From an uncultured Lachnospiraceae bacterium (GTDB lineage Bacteria > Bacillota > Clostridia > Lachnospirales > Lachnospiraceae), in NCBI GenBank assembly GCA_900553355.1, contig USDK01000021.1, forward strand, positions 1 through 43,583: a stretch of DNA of 43,583 nt, read 5' to 3'. Shown here one piece after another: positions 16,589 to 25,106 of this stretch. Made by a program: the position numbers and the translations under genes. The notes under the pieces were generated by a model, which was not told where the DNA came from, made no database searches, and saw only the letters and a list, made by a program, of their open reading frames with translations. Within the stretch, counting starts at the first letter, position 1; each line of letters opens with the position of its first letter.

Positions 16589-17401
16589 ATGGCTGATCAT
16601 ACAGATACTTTTACAGAAGAACAGATCCGCAAGTATCTGACAAAAGAGTGTGAAGATTTAAATCTTTGCGTTCTGCCGGAGGTGGATTCTACAAACACAC
16701 AGCTTAAAAGAAAAGCAGAGAACGGTGCGCCGGAAGGCAGCGTAGTGATTGCTGGAGCCCAGACGAGAGGAAAAGGACGGCTGGGAAGAAAGTTCTATTC
16801 CCCTTCTGATACGGGTGTTTATCTAAGTCTTCTTCTGCGTCCGGGAAGTCTGTCAGCCGAGCAGGCCCTAAAAGTCACTACGATTGCGGCGGTGGCCGGG
16901 TGTGAGGCGATAGAAGCAGTCTCTGGAAGAAAAGCGATGATCAAATGGGTTAATGATATTTATATGGAAGGAAAGAAGGTATGTGGAATTCTGGCGGAGG
17001 CATCGATGGGAAGCCATAATGCGGAGTTCTCTTATATTGTTCTGGGGATTGGATTTAATGTATTTCCTCCGGAGGAAGGATTTCCGGAAGAGATAAGAGC
17101 AGTGGCAGGAACCATATTTCCAGAAAAAGAAGAAGATGTAAGAATTCGTCTGGCTGCAGAATTCCTAAACAGCTTTTTTTCTTATTATACAGAGACAGAA
17201 AAGGACTATGCACAGGAATACCGGAACAGGAGCTTTGTTATAGGAAGAGAAGTCTATGTATTGACACCTGGGGAACGAAAAAAGGCAAGGGTGTTGGATG
17301 TGGATCAGGACTGCCATCTGGTGGTATGTTATGACGATGGAAGCGAGGAACATCTGTCTTCCGGTGAAATCAGTATCCGGCCTGTGGGAAGCTGGACATA
17401 A
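16589..17401 (+). CDS. birA: Biotin--[acetyl-CoA-carboxylase] ligase (monofunctional)
   Basis: A 270-residue class I biotin protein ligase. It has the substrate-binding VDSTNTQL, the biotinoyl-AMP loop TRGKGRLGRKFYSP (GRGRxG variant, about residues 58-71), the KWVNDIY motif (KWPND variant) near residue 116, GILAE, and a C-terminal SH3-like domain (YVLTPGERKKARV...CYDDGSEEHL). It joins biotin to the carrier subunit of acetyl-CoA or pyruvate carboxylase and oxaloacetate decarboxylase. It lacks the N-terminal DNA-binding HTH of E. coli BirA (about 320 residues), so it should not be a repressor. The start ATG 16589 follows GGAGGTAATC. Confidence 0.95.
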   Translation: MADHTDTFTEEQIRKYLTKECEDLNLCVLPEVDSTNTQLKRKAENGAPEGSVVIAGAQTRGKGRLGRKFYSPSDTGVYLSLLLRPGSLSAEQALKVTTIAAVAGCEAIEAVSGRKAMIKWVNDIYMEGKKVCGILAEASMGSHNAEFSYIVLGIGFNVFPPEEGFPEEIRAVAGTIFPEKEEDVRIRLAAEFLNSFFSYYTETEKDYAQEYRNRSFVIGREVYVLTPGERKKARVLDVDQDCHLVVCYDDGSEEHLSSGEISIRPVGSWT

Positions 17402-17498
17402 AAGTGTAATAATTTTTTCACAGATTCAACACAGAAAATGTTTATAATCAACCTCGAAAAAGAAAAGGAAAAGATTTTCCGGGAAGAAAAGAGGTTGC

Positions 17499-18872
17499 AT
17501 GATAATGAAAGATGAGATGAATCAAAACGGGAACTTCTACGAAGCAGGAGTGACTGATAATAATGAGAAAGCAGAAAATACACAAAAAACGGCAGAAAGC
17601 GTAAAAACAGAGAATCAGCCTGCACAGCCTCGGCCGGTGCAGACGAAGAAACCGAAGAAGAAGATGTCTCCTTTGCAGAAAAAATGGGGAATGGTCGTAG
17701 CGATGGCATTGGTATTCGGATTGATTGCAGGCGGTACCATGTACGGAGTCAATGCAGCTGCAAACCGGGTATACAGACAGAATCATATTTCCAGTACAGA
17801 TACATCGGATGGAGATTCCTCAGATGATTCTACAGACAGCAGCGGTGTAGAAGAAGTAGCCGAGAACGCGATGCCGTCGGTAGTTACGATCTCAACAATG
17901 TCAGTGGAAGAGATGAGAAGCTTTTTCGGCGGCACACAGCAGTTTGAAGTAGAAGGAGCTGGTACAGGAGTAATCGTTGGAAAAAACGATACCGAGCTTC
18001 TGATTGCAACCAATAATCACGTGGTAGAAGGAGCAACCAGCCTTTCGGTTGGATTTATAGATGAAAGTACGGTATCTGCGGAAGTCAAGGGAACAGATTC
18101 CGACAATGACCTGGCAGTTGTAGCAGTAAAATTATCGGATATTTCGACGGATACGATGAATCAGATTAAGATTGCGACGATTGGCGACTCTGACAGCCTG
18201 AAGCTTGGAGAACAGGTGGTTGCAATTGGAAATGCACTTGGATATGGACAGTCTGTAACATCTGGGTATGTCAGTGCACTGGATCGTGACCTGAGCCTGA
18301 CTGATGAGAGTGGTAATACCATCAATTCTACCGGCCTGATTCAGACGGATGCGGCAATCAACCCGGGAAACAGCGGCGGCGCGCTGCTGAATATGAATGG
18401 AGAACTGATTGGAATCAATGAAGCAAAATCAGGAACCACCGCATCAGGAACCACCGTCGATAATATCGGGTTTGCAATCCCGATCAATAAAGCGGAGACC
18501 AGCCTTCAGGATCTGATGACACTTGAGACGAGAGAAAAAGTCAGTGAAGACCAGGCATCCTATCTGGGAATCCAGGGCGCAAGCGTGACATCTGATGAAA
18601 AAGAAAAATATGATATTCCATCAGGAGTCGTGGTAGCATCTGTAGAAAAAGGAGGACCGGCCGATAAGGCAGGAATCCAGCAGGGCGACATCATTACAGA
18701 ACTGGACGGACGTTCCGTCAGCAGTATCGAAGGCCTGCAGGATACGCTTCAGTACTATGCTTCTGGTGAAACGGTAAAGATCACCGTGCAGAGAAGAGGA
18801 AACAGCGGTTATGAGGAGCAGTCACTGGATGTCACCCTTGGATCTGCAAATGAGGCAGCTGATGCAAACTAA
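17499..18872 (+). CDS. htrA: HtrA/DegP-like membrane-anchored serine protease with PDZ domain
   Basis: 457 residues. A Lys- and Gln-rich cytoplasmic N-terminus is followed by one membrane helix (about residues 67-88, GMVVAMALVFGLIAGG), a Ser/Asp-rich linker, and an S1C trypsin-like domain with the triad His in NNHVVEG (about 173), Asp in SDNDLAVV (about 203) and Ser in NPGNSGGAL (about 292). A C-terminal PDZ domain (GIQQGDIITELDGR) completes it. It degrades or holds misfolded proteins outside the membrane. Start 17499 or 17505 (two ATGs; the latter is better spaced from GAGG). A TATAAT lies at 17443-17448. The stop codon overlaps the convergent cyclase gene by 4 bp. Confidence 0.94.
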   Translation: MIMKDEMNQNGNFYEAGVTDNNEKAENTQKTAESVKTENQPAQPRPVQTKKPKKKMSPLQKKWGMVVAMALVFGLIAGGTMYGVNAAANRVYRQNHISSTDTSDGDSSDDSTDSSGVEEVAENAMPSVVTISTMSVEEMRSFFGGTQQFEVEGAGTGVIVGKNDTELLIATNNHVVEGATSLSVGFIDESTVSAEVKGTDSDNDLAVVAVKLSDISTDTMNQIKIATIGDSDSLKLGEQVVAIGNALGYGQSVTSGYVSALDRDLSLTDESGNTINSTGLIQTDAAINPGNSGGALLNMNGELIGINEAKSGTTASGTTVDNIGFAIPINKAETSLQDLMTLETREKVSEDQASYLGIQGASVTSDEKEKYDIPSGVVVASVEKGGPADKAGIQQGDIITELDGRSVSSIEGLQDTLQYYASGETVKITVQRRGNSGYEEQSLDVTLGSANEAADAN

Positions 18873-19984
18873 CTGTTTTTCTCTGATTTGGCAGCATACA
18901 TCATACGGTCTACCTGATGAAGGACAGACTCCACATCCTGGGTGTGAGGAGGCCGGCAGACAAAAGAACCGATACTTACCTGGTTAAAGGGACAAGGAGC
19001 ATTTGTGTCCCATCCCGTACACTTTTTCAGATCTGTGATCACAGAAGAAGGAACAACGTTATCATAGACAGCGACGAACTCATCACCGCCAAAGCGGTAG
19101 AGTCTGCCGCTGTCCCATAGTGCTTCAGAAGTAATTCTGGCAAAGTGTTTCAGATACAGGTCGCCGGTCATATGACCATACCGGTCGTTGATCTGTTTGA
19201 AATGGTCCAGATCCATAAAGAGTACAGAAAAGGTCTGGTTTGTTTTCAAGCGTGTCTGCAGGTCGTCCCACAGCTGAACCCGGTTTCCAAGGCCTGTCAG
19301 GACATCATGAAGAGCGGTATACTCCAGACGGTTCATTTTGATAGAATCCAGCAGGATCTTGTAGAGAACATAGTAGGACAGATGAGTAGCTGCCAGCAGG
19401 GACAGCAGTGTAAGCAGTTTGACAGCAGAGGCAGGACCGGCGATGAATGATGCATGCAGTACAGCCAATGTCAGGAAGGTAAGACAGTTGTTCAGTGCGA
19501 TATATTTATACCAGCGTGTGCCGGAGGTTTTGATATGCTCTGCTACAAAGATATATTTGGGAATCAGCAGATGGTAAAAAGGATAAATAGTTACCAAAAA
19601 CAGCAGATTCTCGGACAGCAGAAGAACCAGGATATTTCCAGAGGAAAAAAGACCTGCAAGCTGGACAGAAAGTGAGAAGATCCCCATGGTATAGACCCAG
19701 CAGGTACAGGTGATCGTCAGAAGGAGAGAGAGTCTTTCTTTATACAGAAAATGAAAGATGAGGAGATAAAAAAGACCTCCCAGCATCAGACGTCCATCTC
19801 CCCGGAAGGAAAGAACTTCTGAAAAATAGATGAAAAATGCCAGCATAAAGGCAGTATATGCAGCCAGTACCAGGACTGTTCTGAAAGGAGAATACCTTTT
19901 GTAGCAGCAGCTATAGACTGAAAACATGTTAAAAAATCCAACTTCTAATATAGGAAGATATTGAATAAACAGGGTGAGATTCAT
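18869..19984 (-). CDS. Membrane diguanylate cyclase (GGDEF), copy A
   Basis: 371 residues. The N-terminal 210 residues hold about seven hydrophobic helices with no named sensor domain. The C-terminal GGDEF domain is intact: HDVLTGLGNR, metal-binding FMDLDHFKQIND, YGHMTGDLYLKHFA, active-site RFGGDEF (about residue 297), and the closing VDRMMYAAKSEKN. It should make c-di-GMP from two GTP. The product-inhibition I-site (RxxD five residues before GGDEF) is absent; the sequence there is DSGRLYRF. Its ATG overlaps the stop of the paralogue upstream (ATGA), so the two are translationally coupled. No c-di-GMP effector is seen in the window. Confidence 0.92.
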   Translation of the reverse strand: MNLTLFIQYLPILEVGFFNMFSVYSCCYKRYSPFRTVLVLAAYTAFMLAFFIYFSEVLSFRGDGRLMLGGLFYLLIFHFLYKERLSLLLTITCTCWVYTMGIFSLSVQLAGLFSSGNILVLLLSENLLFLVTIYPFYHLLIPKYIFVAEHIKTSGTRWYKYIALNNCLTFLTLAVLHASFIAGPASAVKLLTLLSLLAATHLSYYVLYKILLDSIKMNRLEYTALHDVLTGLGNRVQLWDDLQTRLKTNQTFSVLFMDLDHFKQINDRYGHMTGDLYLKHFARITSEALWDSGRLYRFGGDEFVAVYDNVVPSSVITDLKKCTGWDTNAPCPFNQVSIGSFVCRPPHTQDVESVLHQVDRMMYAAKSEKNS

Positions 19985-21090
19985 AGATTGTGTCTCTCCT
20001 TTTTTTGTTGATACATCAGAGCGTCTACCCGATGCATAATTGTATCTACATCCGTTCTATGCGGCGGTTCGCACAGCAGGAAACCAATACTGACATGATT
20101 AAAAGGACAAGGAGCGTCTGCGTTCCATCCCTGGCATTCTTCCAGACCTTCTATGACGGACCGGGGGATATCACCATCATAAATAGCAATGAATTCATCT
20201 CCGCCAAATCGATAAAGTTTTCCCTGACTGCCGATGATTCGGGCACTGGTGTCAGCAAAGTGCTGAAGATACAGATCACCGGTCATGTGGCCGTACTGGT
20301 CATTGATCTGTTTAAAGTGGTCCAGGTCCATAAACAAGACAGAAAACGCACTTCTGGTTTTCAGACAGGCATCCAGATCATCCCACAATTGCATCCGGTT
20401 CCTAAGACCGGTCAGAGAATCATGACAGACCCGGTGCTTAAGCTGGCTCAGCCTGATAGAATCCAGTATAAGCATATAAAAAATATAATGTGAAAGAAAA
20501 ATGCCGGCCATCAGAAGCAACAGGGAAGCAAGCCTGAGCAGGGAACCATTTCCTGAAAGGAATGCATTGTTTAAAAGAACAAGTGTCAAAAAGTAAAATC
20601 CACTGTTGAGTACGATATACTTATTCCATCTCTTTTCAAAGAAACTCATGTTTTGAAGGACAAAGATATATTTCGCGATCATGTGTTTCTGGAACAGATA
20701 GAAGGTAGCGCAAAATATAAGGCTTTGGGCGCCCAGAGTAAAGATTTCGCTGCCAGGTGCAAGTATTTCAGTCAGTTCTGAGGAAAAGATAAAGACCCCC
20801 AGAGTATAAACCCAGCAGGAACACATTAAGGTGAAAAGGACGGACAGCTTTTCTTTGAGTAAGTAATATAGTGGTATGAGATACAGAAAACCTGTCAGCA
20901 TAAAACGTCCGTCCAGACGCACGGTCAGAAAGCGAAATGGCAGAAAACCTGCCGAAAAAAATGCTGCTGAAAAAACAAGCAGCACGATGACTGTCCTTTT
21001 GAGAGAATATTTTCTGTGACAGCAGTGTAGTAAAGAATAGGTATTCAGGATCAGGATTTCTATAATAAGAATGAAACGTATGAACGTCAT
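19981..21090 (-). CDS. Membrane diguanylate cyclase (GGDEF), copy B
   Basis: 369 residues, clearly a tandem paralogue of the downstream cyclase: same seven-helix N-terminus (shared KYIFV, RWNKYI/RWYKYI, LDSI), same cyclase signatures (FMDLDHFKQIND, GHMTGDLYLQHFA, RFGGDEF about residue 295), and the same C-terminal VDALMYQQKKE. The I-site is also missing (GSQGKLYRF). The first gene of a two-gene minus-strand operon; an AGAGAGGAAC ribosome site is visible upstream. Divergence is mostly in the membrane part and at the domain ends, suggesting similar output but different input signals. Substrate GTP and product c-di-GMP are from family knowledge. Confidence 0.92.
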   Translation of the reverse strand: MTFIRFILIIEILILNTYSLLHCCHRKYSLKRTVIVLLVFSAAFFSAGFLPFRFLTVRLDGRFMLTGFLYLIPLYYLLKEKLSVLFTLMCSCWVYTLGVFIFSSELTEILAPGSEIFTLGAQSLIFCATFYLFQKHMIAKYIFVLQNMSFFEKRWNKYIVLNSGFYFLTLVLLNNAFLSGNGSLLRLASLLLLMAGIFLSHYIFYMLILDSIRLSQLKHRVCHDSLTGLRNRMQLWDDLDACLKTRSAFSVLFMDLDHFKQINDQYGHMTGDLYLQHFADTSARIIGSQGKLYRFGGDEFIAIYDGDIPRSVIEGLEECQGWNADAPCPFNHVSIGFLLCEPPHRTDVDTIMHRVDALMYQQKKERHNL

Positions 21091-21151
21091 TTTATCCGTA
21101 GTTCCTCTCTATTAATAATAAATACAGTTTTTTATCCCATAGGATTATAAA

Positions 21152-21169
21152 CCTATCTGTAGAGATAGG
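21152..21169. other. Hairpin in the divergent gap upstream of the cyclase operon
   Basis: CCTATCT (21152-21158) / AGATAGG (21163-21169) with a 4-nt loop, in the gap between the cyclase operon and the zinc-ribbon gene. On the minus strand it would lie in the cyclase leader region, followed by TTTATAAT. Function unclear. Confidence 0.4.
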
Positions 21170-21272
21170 CAAATGTTTTTTCAAAAAATTCTTTCTGGAA
21201 GGATGAAGCCTACTTGCGAAAACAGATGATATCGACTAGAATATGATTTGTGAATATAGAAAGGAAAAAGAT

Positions 21273-21659
21273 ATGTTTTTTATTATAGGTATTTCTGACG
21301 GCAGAAAAGATTTTCATTTTAGCCAGATGATGATCTGCAATGGCTGCGGTCAGTATGGCAGATATATGGTCTATATGACCTATACGGCATTGTCATTGTT
21401 TTTTATTCCGATTTTTAAGTGGAATCGACAGTATTTTGTTCAGACCAGCTGCTGCGGAAGGATATACAGACTGGATCCGGAAGTAGGAAAGCGGATTGCC
21501 AGGGGAGAAGAGCCGGAGATCCGTCCGGAGGACTTAGAGCCGGTTTCCGGCGGATGGCAGGGTGGATGGCAGCGCCGCCGAAAGAGTTGTATGAACTGTG
21601 GATTTACTACGGATGAAGATTATGAATATTGTCCAAAATGCGGCCGGAGGCTGTCATAA
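21273..21659 (+). CDS. Zinc-ribbon protein (hypothetical)
   Basis: 128 residues. It starts MFFIIGISDGRKDF and has a CNGCG...CCG set (about residues 22-62) around a hydrophobic stretch (MTYTALSLFFIPIFKW), typical of small zinc-ribbon proteins of Firmicutes, and ends in a second ribbon CMNCGF...YCPKCGRRL. It may be membrane-associated through the single hydrophobic segment. Function unknown. ATG 21273 is chosen because AAAGGAAAAAG precedes it; a longer frame starts 10 codons earlier without a site. A terminator overlaps its stop, so it is separate from the regulator operon behind it. Confidence 0.82.
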   Translation: MFFIIGISDGRKDFHFSQMMICNGCGQYGRYMVYMTYTALSLFFIPIFKWNRQYFVQTSCCGRIYRLDPEVGKRIARGEEPEIRPEDLEPVSGGWQGGWQRRRKSCMNCGFTTDEDYEYCPKCGRRLS

Positions 21660-21678
21660 CAGCTCCGGCTTTTACTTT
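21643..21678 (+). terminator. Intrinsic terminator overlapping the zinc-ribbon stop codon
   Basis: Stem GCCGGAG(G)CTGT (21643-21654) / ACAGCTCCGGC (21659-21669) with a CATA loop, followed by TTTTACTTT. Confidence 0.8.
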
Positions 21679-21711
21679 GCGGAATTGGAGAACCAGAGGG
21701 GGGTGTAAAAA

Positions 21712-22395
21712 ATGTATCAGATTTTGATCGTAGAGGATGACAGAGGGTTGAACCAGGGGATCGCCCTTGCGCTTCGGCAGGACGGTCTTTCTTTTTGGCA
21801 GACATATACGAAGGCGGAAGGCCTGGAGTGCTGGCGGAAGAATCAGATCGATATGGCGCTTTTGGATGTGAACCTTCCGGATGGCAGCGGTTATGAGCTT
21901 TTAGAAGAAATCCGGCGATACTCTCAGATTCCTGTACTTCTTATCACGGCTAATGATCTGGAGAGTGATGAGATCACCGGTTTTTCACTGGGGGCGGATG
22001 ACTATATTACCAAGCCGTTCAGCCTGATGGCATTGAGGGCAAGGGTGGAGAGGATCCGTATCCGGACAGGAGAGGGAAAGAAGAAAAACGGGGAGTATCA
22101 GGATTCACACTATCAGTTCCGGTTTGATGCTATGCAGTTTTTTGTAGACGGACAGGAGATTGAACTGAGCAGGACAGAACAAAGGCTTCTGGGAATGTTT
22201 GTGCGCCATCCGGGACAGACTTTGTCCAGAGATCAGCTGACAGAGATCCTGTGGCCCGGAGGGGCAGAATATGTGGAAGAAAATGCCCTGAGTGTGGCAG
22301 TAGGAAGGCTTCGCAGGAAACTGTCAGGAAAAGAAAAATACCGTCCGATCGAGACGGTTTATGGAATCGGGTATGTATGGGAGAAACAGATATGA
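21712..22395 (+). CDS. OmpR-family response regulator
   Basis: 227 residues. The receiver domain (1-115) has the acidic pair EDD, the phosphoacceptor in LLDVNLPDGSG (Asp about 53), Thr in LLITAND, and Lys in DDYITKPF. The winged-helix output domain has ELSRTEQRLLGMF and the recognition region SVAVGRLRRKL, then YGIGYVW. This is the arrangement of Bce/Vnc-type regulators of antimicrobial-peptide ABC modules. The start ATG 21712 follows GAGGGGGGTG. It overlaps lrgA by 4 bp (ATGA). Its kinase is not next to it but two genes on, after lrgAB, and the ABC transporter follows the kinase. Probable targets: this operon and the ABC genes. Confidence 0.94.
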   Translation: MYQILIVEDDRGLNQGIALALRQDGLSFWQTYTKAEGLECWRKNQIDMALLDVNLPDGSGYELLEEIRRYSQIPVLLITANDLESDEITGFSLGADDYITKPFSLMALRARVERIRIRTGEGKKKNGEYQDSHYQFRFDAMQFFVDGQEIELSRTEQRLLGMFVRHPGQTLSRDQLTEILWPGGAEYVEENALSVAVGRLRRKLSGKEKYRPIETVYGIGYVWEKQI

Positions 22396-22775
22396 AATAT
22401 TTAAAACAATTTGCGGTGATCCTGAGTGTTACCTGCATTGGAGAGATCATGCATTATTTTATTCCACTTCCGATACCGGGAAGTGTATATGGACTGGTGC
22501 TCTTATTTCTGGCACTGATAAAAGGATGGATCAAAGTGGAGGCGGTACGGGAGACAGGACTGTTTCTGATCGAGATTATGCCGCTGATGTTTATCCCGGC
22601 TGCTGCCGGGATCGTGGTGTCCTGGGGGCATGTGCGGACCATGCTTGTACCAGCTTGTGTGGTTACGGTGACATCAACCTTTATAGTCATGGTCATTGCA
22701 GGAAAAGTAACAGATGCCTGTATCAGCAGGCAGGAAAAAGGAGAAGAGAAACGTGTTGGAGAATGTGATTCTTAA
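22392..22775 (+). CDS. lrgA: CidA/LrgA family membrane protein
   Basis: 127 residues with four hydrophobic helices and the LrgA hallmark IPLPIPGSVYG (here YFIPLPIPGSVYGLVLLF) followed by FLIEIMPLMFIPAAAGIV. LrgA/LrgB form a small holin-like or pyruvate-transport-associated membrane system in Firmicutes. The start ATG overlaps the regulator stop (ATGA), with GGGAGAAA as the ribosome site, so translation is coupled to the response regulator. A longer frame from 22251 is only the regulator region read in another frame. The 3' end overlaps lrgB by about 23 bp. Confidence 0.92.
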   Translation: MKYLKQFAVILSVTCIGEIMHYFIPLPIPGSVYGLVLLFLALIKGWIKVEAVRETGLFLIEIMPLMFIPAAAGIVVSWGHVRTMLVPACVVTVTSTFIVMVIAGKVTDACISRQEKGEEKRVGECDS

Positions 22776-23448
22776 TTCGGCGGCATCAGGTGTATGTTTA
22801 AGCCTGGCAGCCTATGGTGCGGGAGTTCTGATAAAAAGAAAGTGGAATTACGCATTGGTCAATCCATTGATGATCGCCATCGCGCTGGTCATTATTTTTT
22901 TGCTGGTATCAGGGGTGGAATATGAGACCTATAATGAAAGCGCCAGGTATTTAAGTTATCTTCTGACGCCTGCGACCGTGAGCCTGGCAATCCCGATGTA
23001 TGAAAAGCTGCAGCTTTTAAAGGATAATTATGCGGCTATTTTTACCGGGATTTTTGCAGGAGTCCTTGCAAGCCTGACGTCAGTATTTGCGATGGCAGTG
23101 CTGTTTGGCCTGTCAAAGGCAGAATACGTAACGCTGCTGCCAAAGTCGGTTACGACGGCTATCGGGATGGGGATAGCAGATGAGCTGGGCGGATATTCGG
23201 AGATCGCGGCGGCAGTGATTATCATTACCGGTGTGCTGGGAAATATGGCAGCAGAACCTATCTGCAGATTTTTTGCTATCCGCCATCCGATTGCAAAAGG
23301 AATCGCGATCGGCACGTCAGCGCATGCCATCGGCACGGCAAAAGCGATGGAGATGGGGGAGACTGAAGGAGCTATGAGCAGCCTGGCCATTGTAGCGGCA
23401 GGAGTGTGTACGGTGGCAGGAGCGGCAGTCTTTGCAGGACTGATGTAG
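22753..23448 (+). CDS. lrgB: LrgB family membrane protein
   Basis: 231 residues, six to seven membrane helices. LrgB signatures seen are YLLTPATVSLAIPMYE, LLPKSVTTAIGMGIADELGG, and GTSAHAIGTAKAMEMGETEGAMSSL (read in parts). It functions with LrgA in murein-hydrolase modulation or pyruvate uptake, depending on species. The start GTG 22753 (or TTG 22756) follows AAAGGAGAAG within the end of lrgA. Followed after 28 bp by the histidine kinase. Membrane location is certain; the physiological role here is open, but the context links it to envelope stress. Confidence 0.92.
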   Translation: MLENVILNSAASGVCLSLAAYGAGVLIKRKWNYALVNPLMIAIALVIIFLLVSGVEYETYNESARYLSYLLTPATVSLAIPMYEKLQLLKDNYAAIFTGIFAGVLASLTSVFAMAVLFGLSKAEYVTLLPKSVTTAIGMGIADELGGYSEIAAAVIIITGVLGNMAAEPICRFFAIRHPIAKGIAIGTSAHAIGTAKAMEMGETEGAMSSLAIVAAGVCTVAGAAVFAGLM

Positions 23449-23476
23449 TTATAGAAAGAGTCAGGAGGAGTCAGAC

Positions 23477-24352
23477 ATGATTCAGATTGGGGCAAAGCGT
23501 ACGATGGAGCGCCTGGAAGAAATGCTGGATGACGCCATGGACGGGACGTTTGAAGAAGAACGCTACGATGAGACCAGACTTTCCCGCCTGGAGGCCCGGT
23601 GGAAGCAATATTTTACCAGCCAGGAACAGGCAGTGGCGAAGACCAGAAAAGAACGGGAAAATATGCGCGCTTTAGTATCAGATATTTCTCATCAGACGAA
23701 GACGCCGCTTGCCAATATCCTGCTCTACGCAGAATTATTGGAAGAAAAGGCAGAGAATGCGGAAGAAAAAGCCCTGGCGGCTCAGATTTTAAAACAGACA
23801 GAAAAGCTGGAGTTTCTGATCCGGGCGCTGGTAAAAATGTCCCGTCTGGAGACCGGAATTCTGAAAGTAGAGCCGGTCAGGCAAAAATTGAGCCCTATGG
23901 TTCTGGAAGCGGCAGATATGCTGAAAAAGAAAGCGAAAGATAAGGGCGTTCATCTGACTGTGAGCTGTGATCGGGACGTGGTCTGTTGTTTTGACAGGAA
24001 GTGGACCTCTGAGGCCTTGGAAAATATTATAGACAACGGAGTGAAATATTCACCGGAAGGCAGCCGGCTCCGGGTCCAGGTCCGGGAGTATGAACTGTAC
24101 GTCTGTGTCGAGGTGGAGGATCAGGGGCCAGGGATTCCGGAGGAAGAACGGGCGCAGATCTTCGGGAGATTCTACCGTGGTAAAAAGGTGCAGCAGGAAG
24201 AAGGAGTGGGGATCGGCCTGTACCTGGCAAGAGAGATCCTGGAAAAAGAAGGCGGGTATATCAAAGTCTCCTCTGGAAGAGAGGCAGGAAGCGTCTTTTC
24301 TTTGTATCTGCCCAAAGAGGCAAACGAATCTGTCAGAACTGACAGATTGTAG
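23477..24352 (+). CDS. Sensor histidine kinase without membrane domain
   Basis: 291 residues. No transmembrane helix or PAS domain: the N-terminal 60 residues are a charged helical region, then the H-box LVSDISHQTKTPLANI (His about 72) and a complete HATPase domain with N box EALENIIDNGVKYSP, G1 DQGPGIP, and G2 GVGIGLYLA. Most kinases of Bce/Vnc type have two short helices; this one is fully soluble by eye, so it must take its signal from a partner such as LrgAB or the ABC permease encoded alongside. The start ATG 23477 follows AGGAGGAG. The C-terminal tail contains a DNA palindrome reaching the stop codon. Confidence 0.93.
   Translation: MIQIGAKRTMERLEEMLDDAMDGTFEEERYDETRLSRLEARWKQYFTSQEQAVAKTRKERENMRALVSDISHQTKTPLANILLYAELLEEKAENAEEKALAAQILKQTEKLEFLIRALVKMSRLETGILKVEPVRQKLSPMVLEAADMLKKKAKDKGVHLTVSCDRDVVCCFDRKWTSEALENIIDNGVKYSPEGSRLRVQVREYELYVCVEVEDQGPGIPEEERAQIFGRFYRGKKVQQEEGVGIGLYLAREILEKEGGYIKVSSGREAGSVFSLYLPKEANESVRTDRL
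24327..24348. promoter_or_regulatory. 22-bp perfect palindrome before the ABC transporter genes
   Basis: AATCTGTCAG (24327-24336) AA CTGACAGATT (24339-24348), ending 2 bp before the kinase stop codon and about 75 bp before the ABC ATPase start. No T run follows, so an operator (possibly for the module's own regulator) is more likely than a terminator. A TATAGT (24378-24383) downstream may be a -10. Confidence 0.55.
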
Positions 24353-24422
24353 AAAGGATGTGGAAAGATTCTTCTGGTATAGTGGACTTATAGAAAAACA
24401 AATTCTATAAGGAGGGGCATCT

Positions 24423-25106
24423 ATGAGTATATTAAAAACCAGGAATCTGAAGAAATATTATGGCAGCGGCGACACGCTGGTAAAAGCACTGGATGGTGTG
24501 AACCTGTCGGTGGAACTTGGAGAATTTGTGGCAGTAGTGGGGACTTCCGGCAGTGGAAAGTCTACCCTGCTCCACATGCTGGGAGGACTGGACCGTCCTA
24601 CTTCCGGAACGGTCTGGGTGGATAAGAAAGATATTTCCAAACTGACGGATGAACAGCTTACCATCTTCCGCCGCCGGAAGATCGGATTCGTATTCCAGAG
24701 CTATAACCTTGTTCCGGTACTGAATGTTTATGAAAATATCGTTTTGCCGGTAGAGTTGGATGGAAACCGTGCAGATAAGAATTATGTGGAGGATATTATC
24801 GATATCCTGGGACTGGAGTCCAAAAAGTACAGCCTGCCGTCACAGTTATCCGGAGGGCAGCAGCAGAGAGTGGCGATCGCCAGAGCTCTGGCGGCTAAGC
24901 CAGCCATCCTTCTGGCTGATGAACCGACGGGCAATCTGGACTCTGTTACCAGCCAGGATGTGTTAAGTCTTCTGAAAGTGACCAGCGCAAGATTCGGGCA
25001 GACGGTGGTCATGATCACTCACAACGAAGAGATCGCCCAGATGGCGGACAGGATCATCCGGATTGAGGATGGCCGGATCAGGAATGGCGGTGATCAGGAT
25101 GCGTAA
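24423..25106 (+). CDS. ABC transporter ATP-binding protein (MacB/BceA type)
   Basis: 227 residues, complete ATPase: Walker A GTSGSGKSTLLHM (about residues 39-51), Q-loop VFQSYNLVPVLNVYENI, signature LSGGQQQRVAIARAL, Walker B ILLADEPTGNLD, and switch His MITHNEE. The phrase QSYNLVPVLNVYENI and the tail RIIRIEDGRI are typical of the MacB/LolD/BceA subfamily that drives mechanotransmission, not bulk transport. The start ATG 24423 follows AAGGAGGGG. The permease gene overlaps its end by 8 bp. It forms a two-gene transporter next to a two-component system, as in antimicrobial-peptide detoxification modules. Confidence 0.95.
   Translation: MSILKTRNLKKYYGSGDTLVKALDGVNLSVELGEFVAVVGTSGSGKSTLLHMLGGLDRPTSGTVWVDKKDISKLTDEQLTIFRRRKIGFVFQSYNLVPVLNVYENIVLPVELDGNRADKNYVEDIIDILGLESKKYSLPSQLSGGQQQRVAIARALAAKPAILLADEPTGNLDSVTSQDVLSLLKVTSARFGQTVVMITHNEEIAQMADRIIRIEDGRIRNGGDQDA

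Noticed and set aside
21121..21240. Possible c-di-GMP riboswitch upstream of the cyclase/zinc-ribbon genes (AGATAGGCAAATG ... GAAGCCTAC on the plus strand)
   Set aside because: Only the short GGCAAA and AGCC pieces resemble GEMM-I; the GACGCAAAGC core and the tetraloop/receptor stems are missing, and the segment faces the zinc-ribbon gene, not the cyclases.
22251..22391. Longer N-terminus for LrgA
   Set aside because: The stretch is the response-regulator gene in another frame; LrgA begins just before its first membrane helix, matching ATG 22392.
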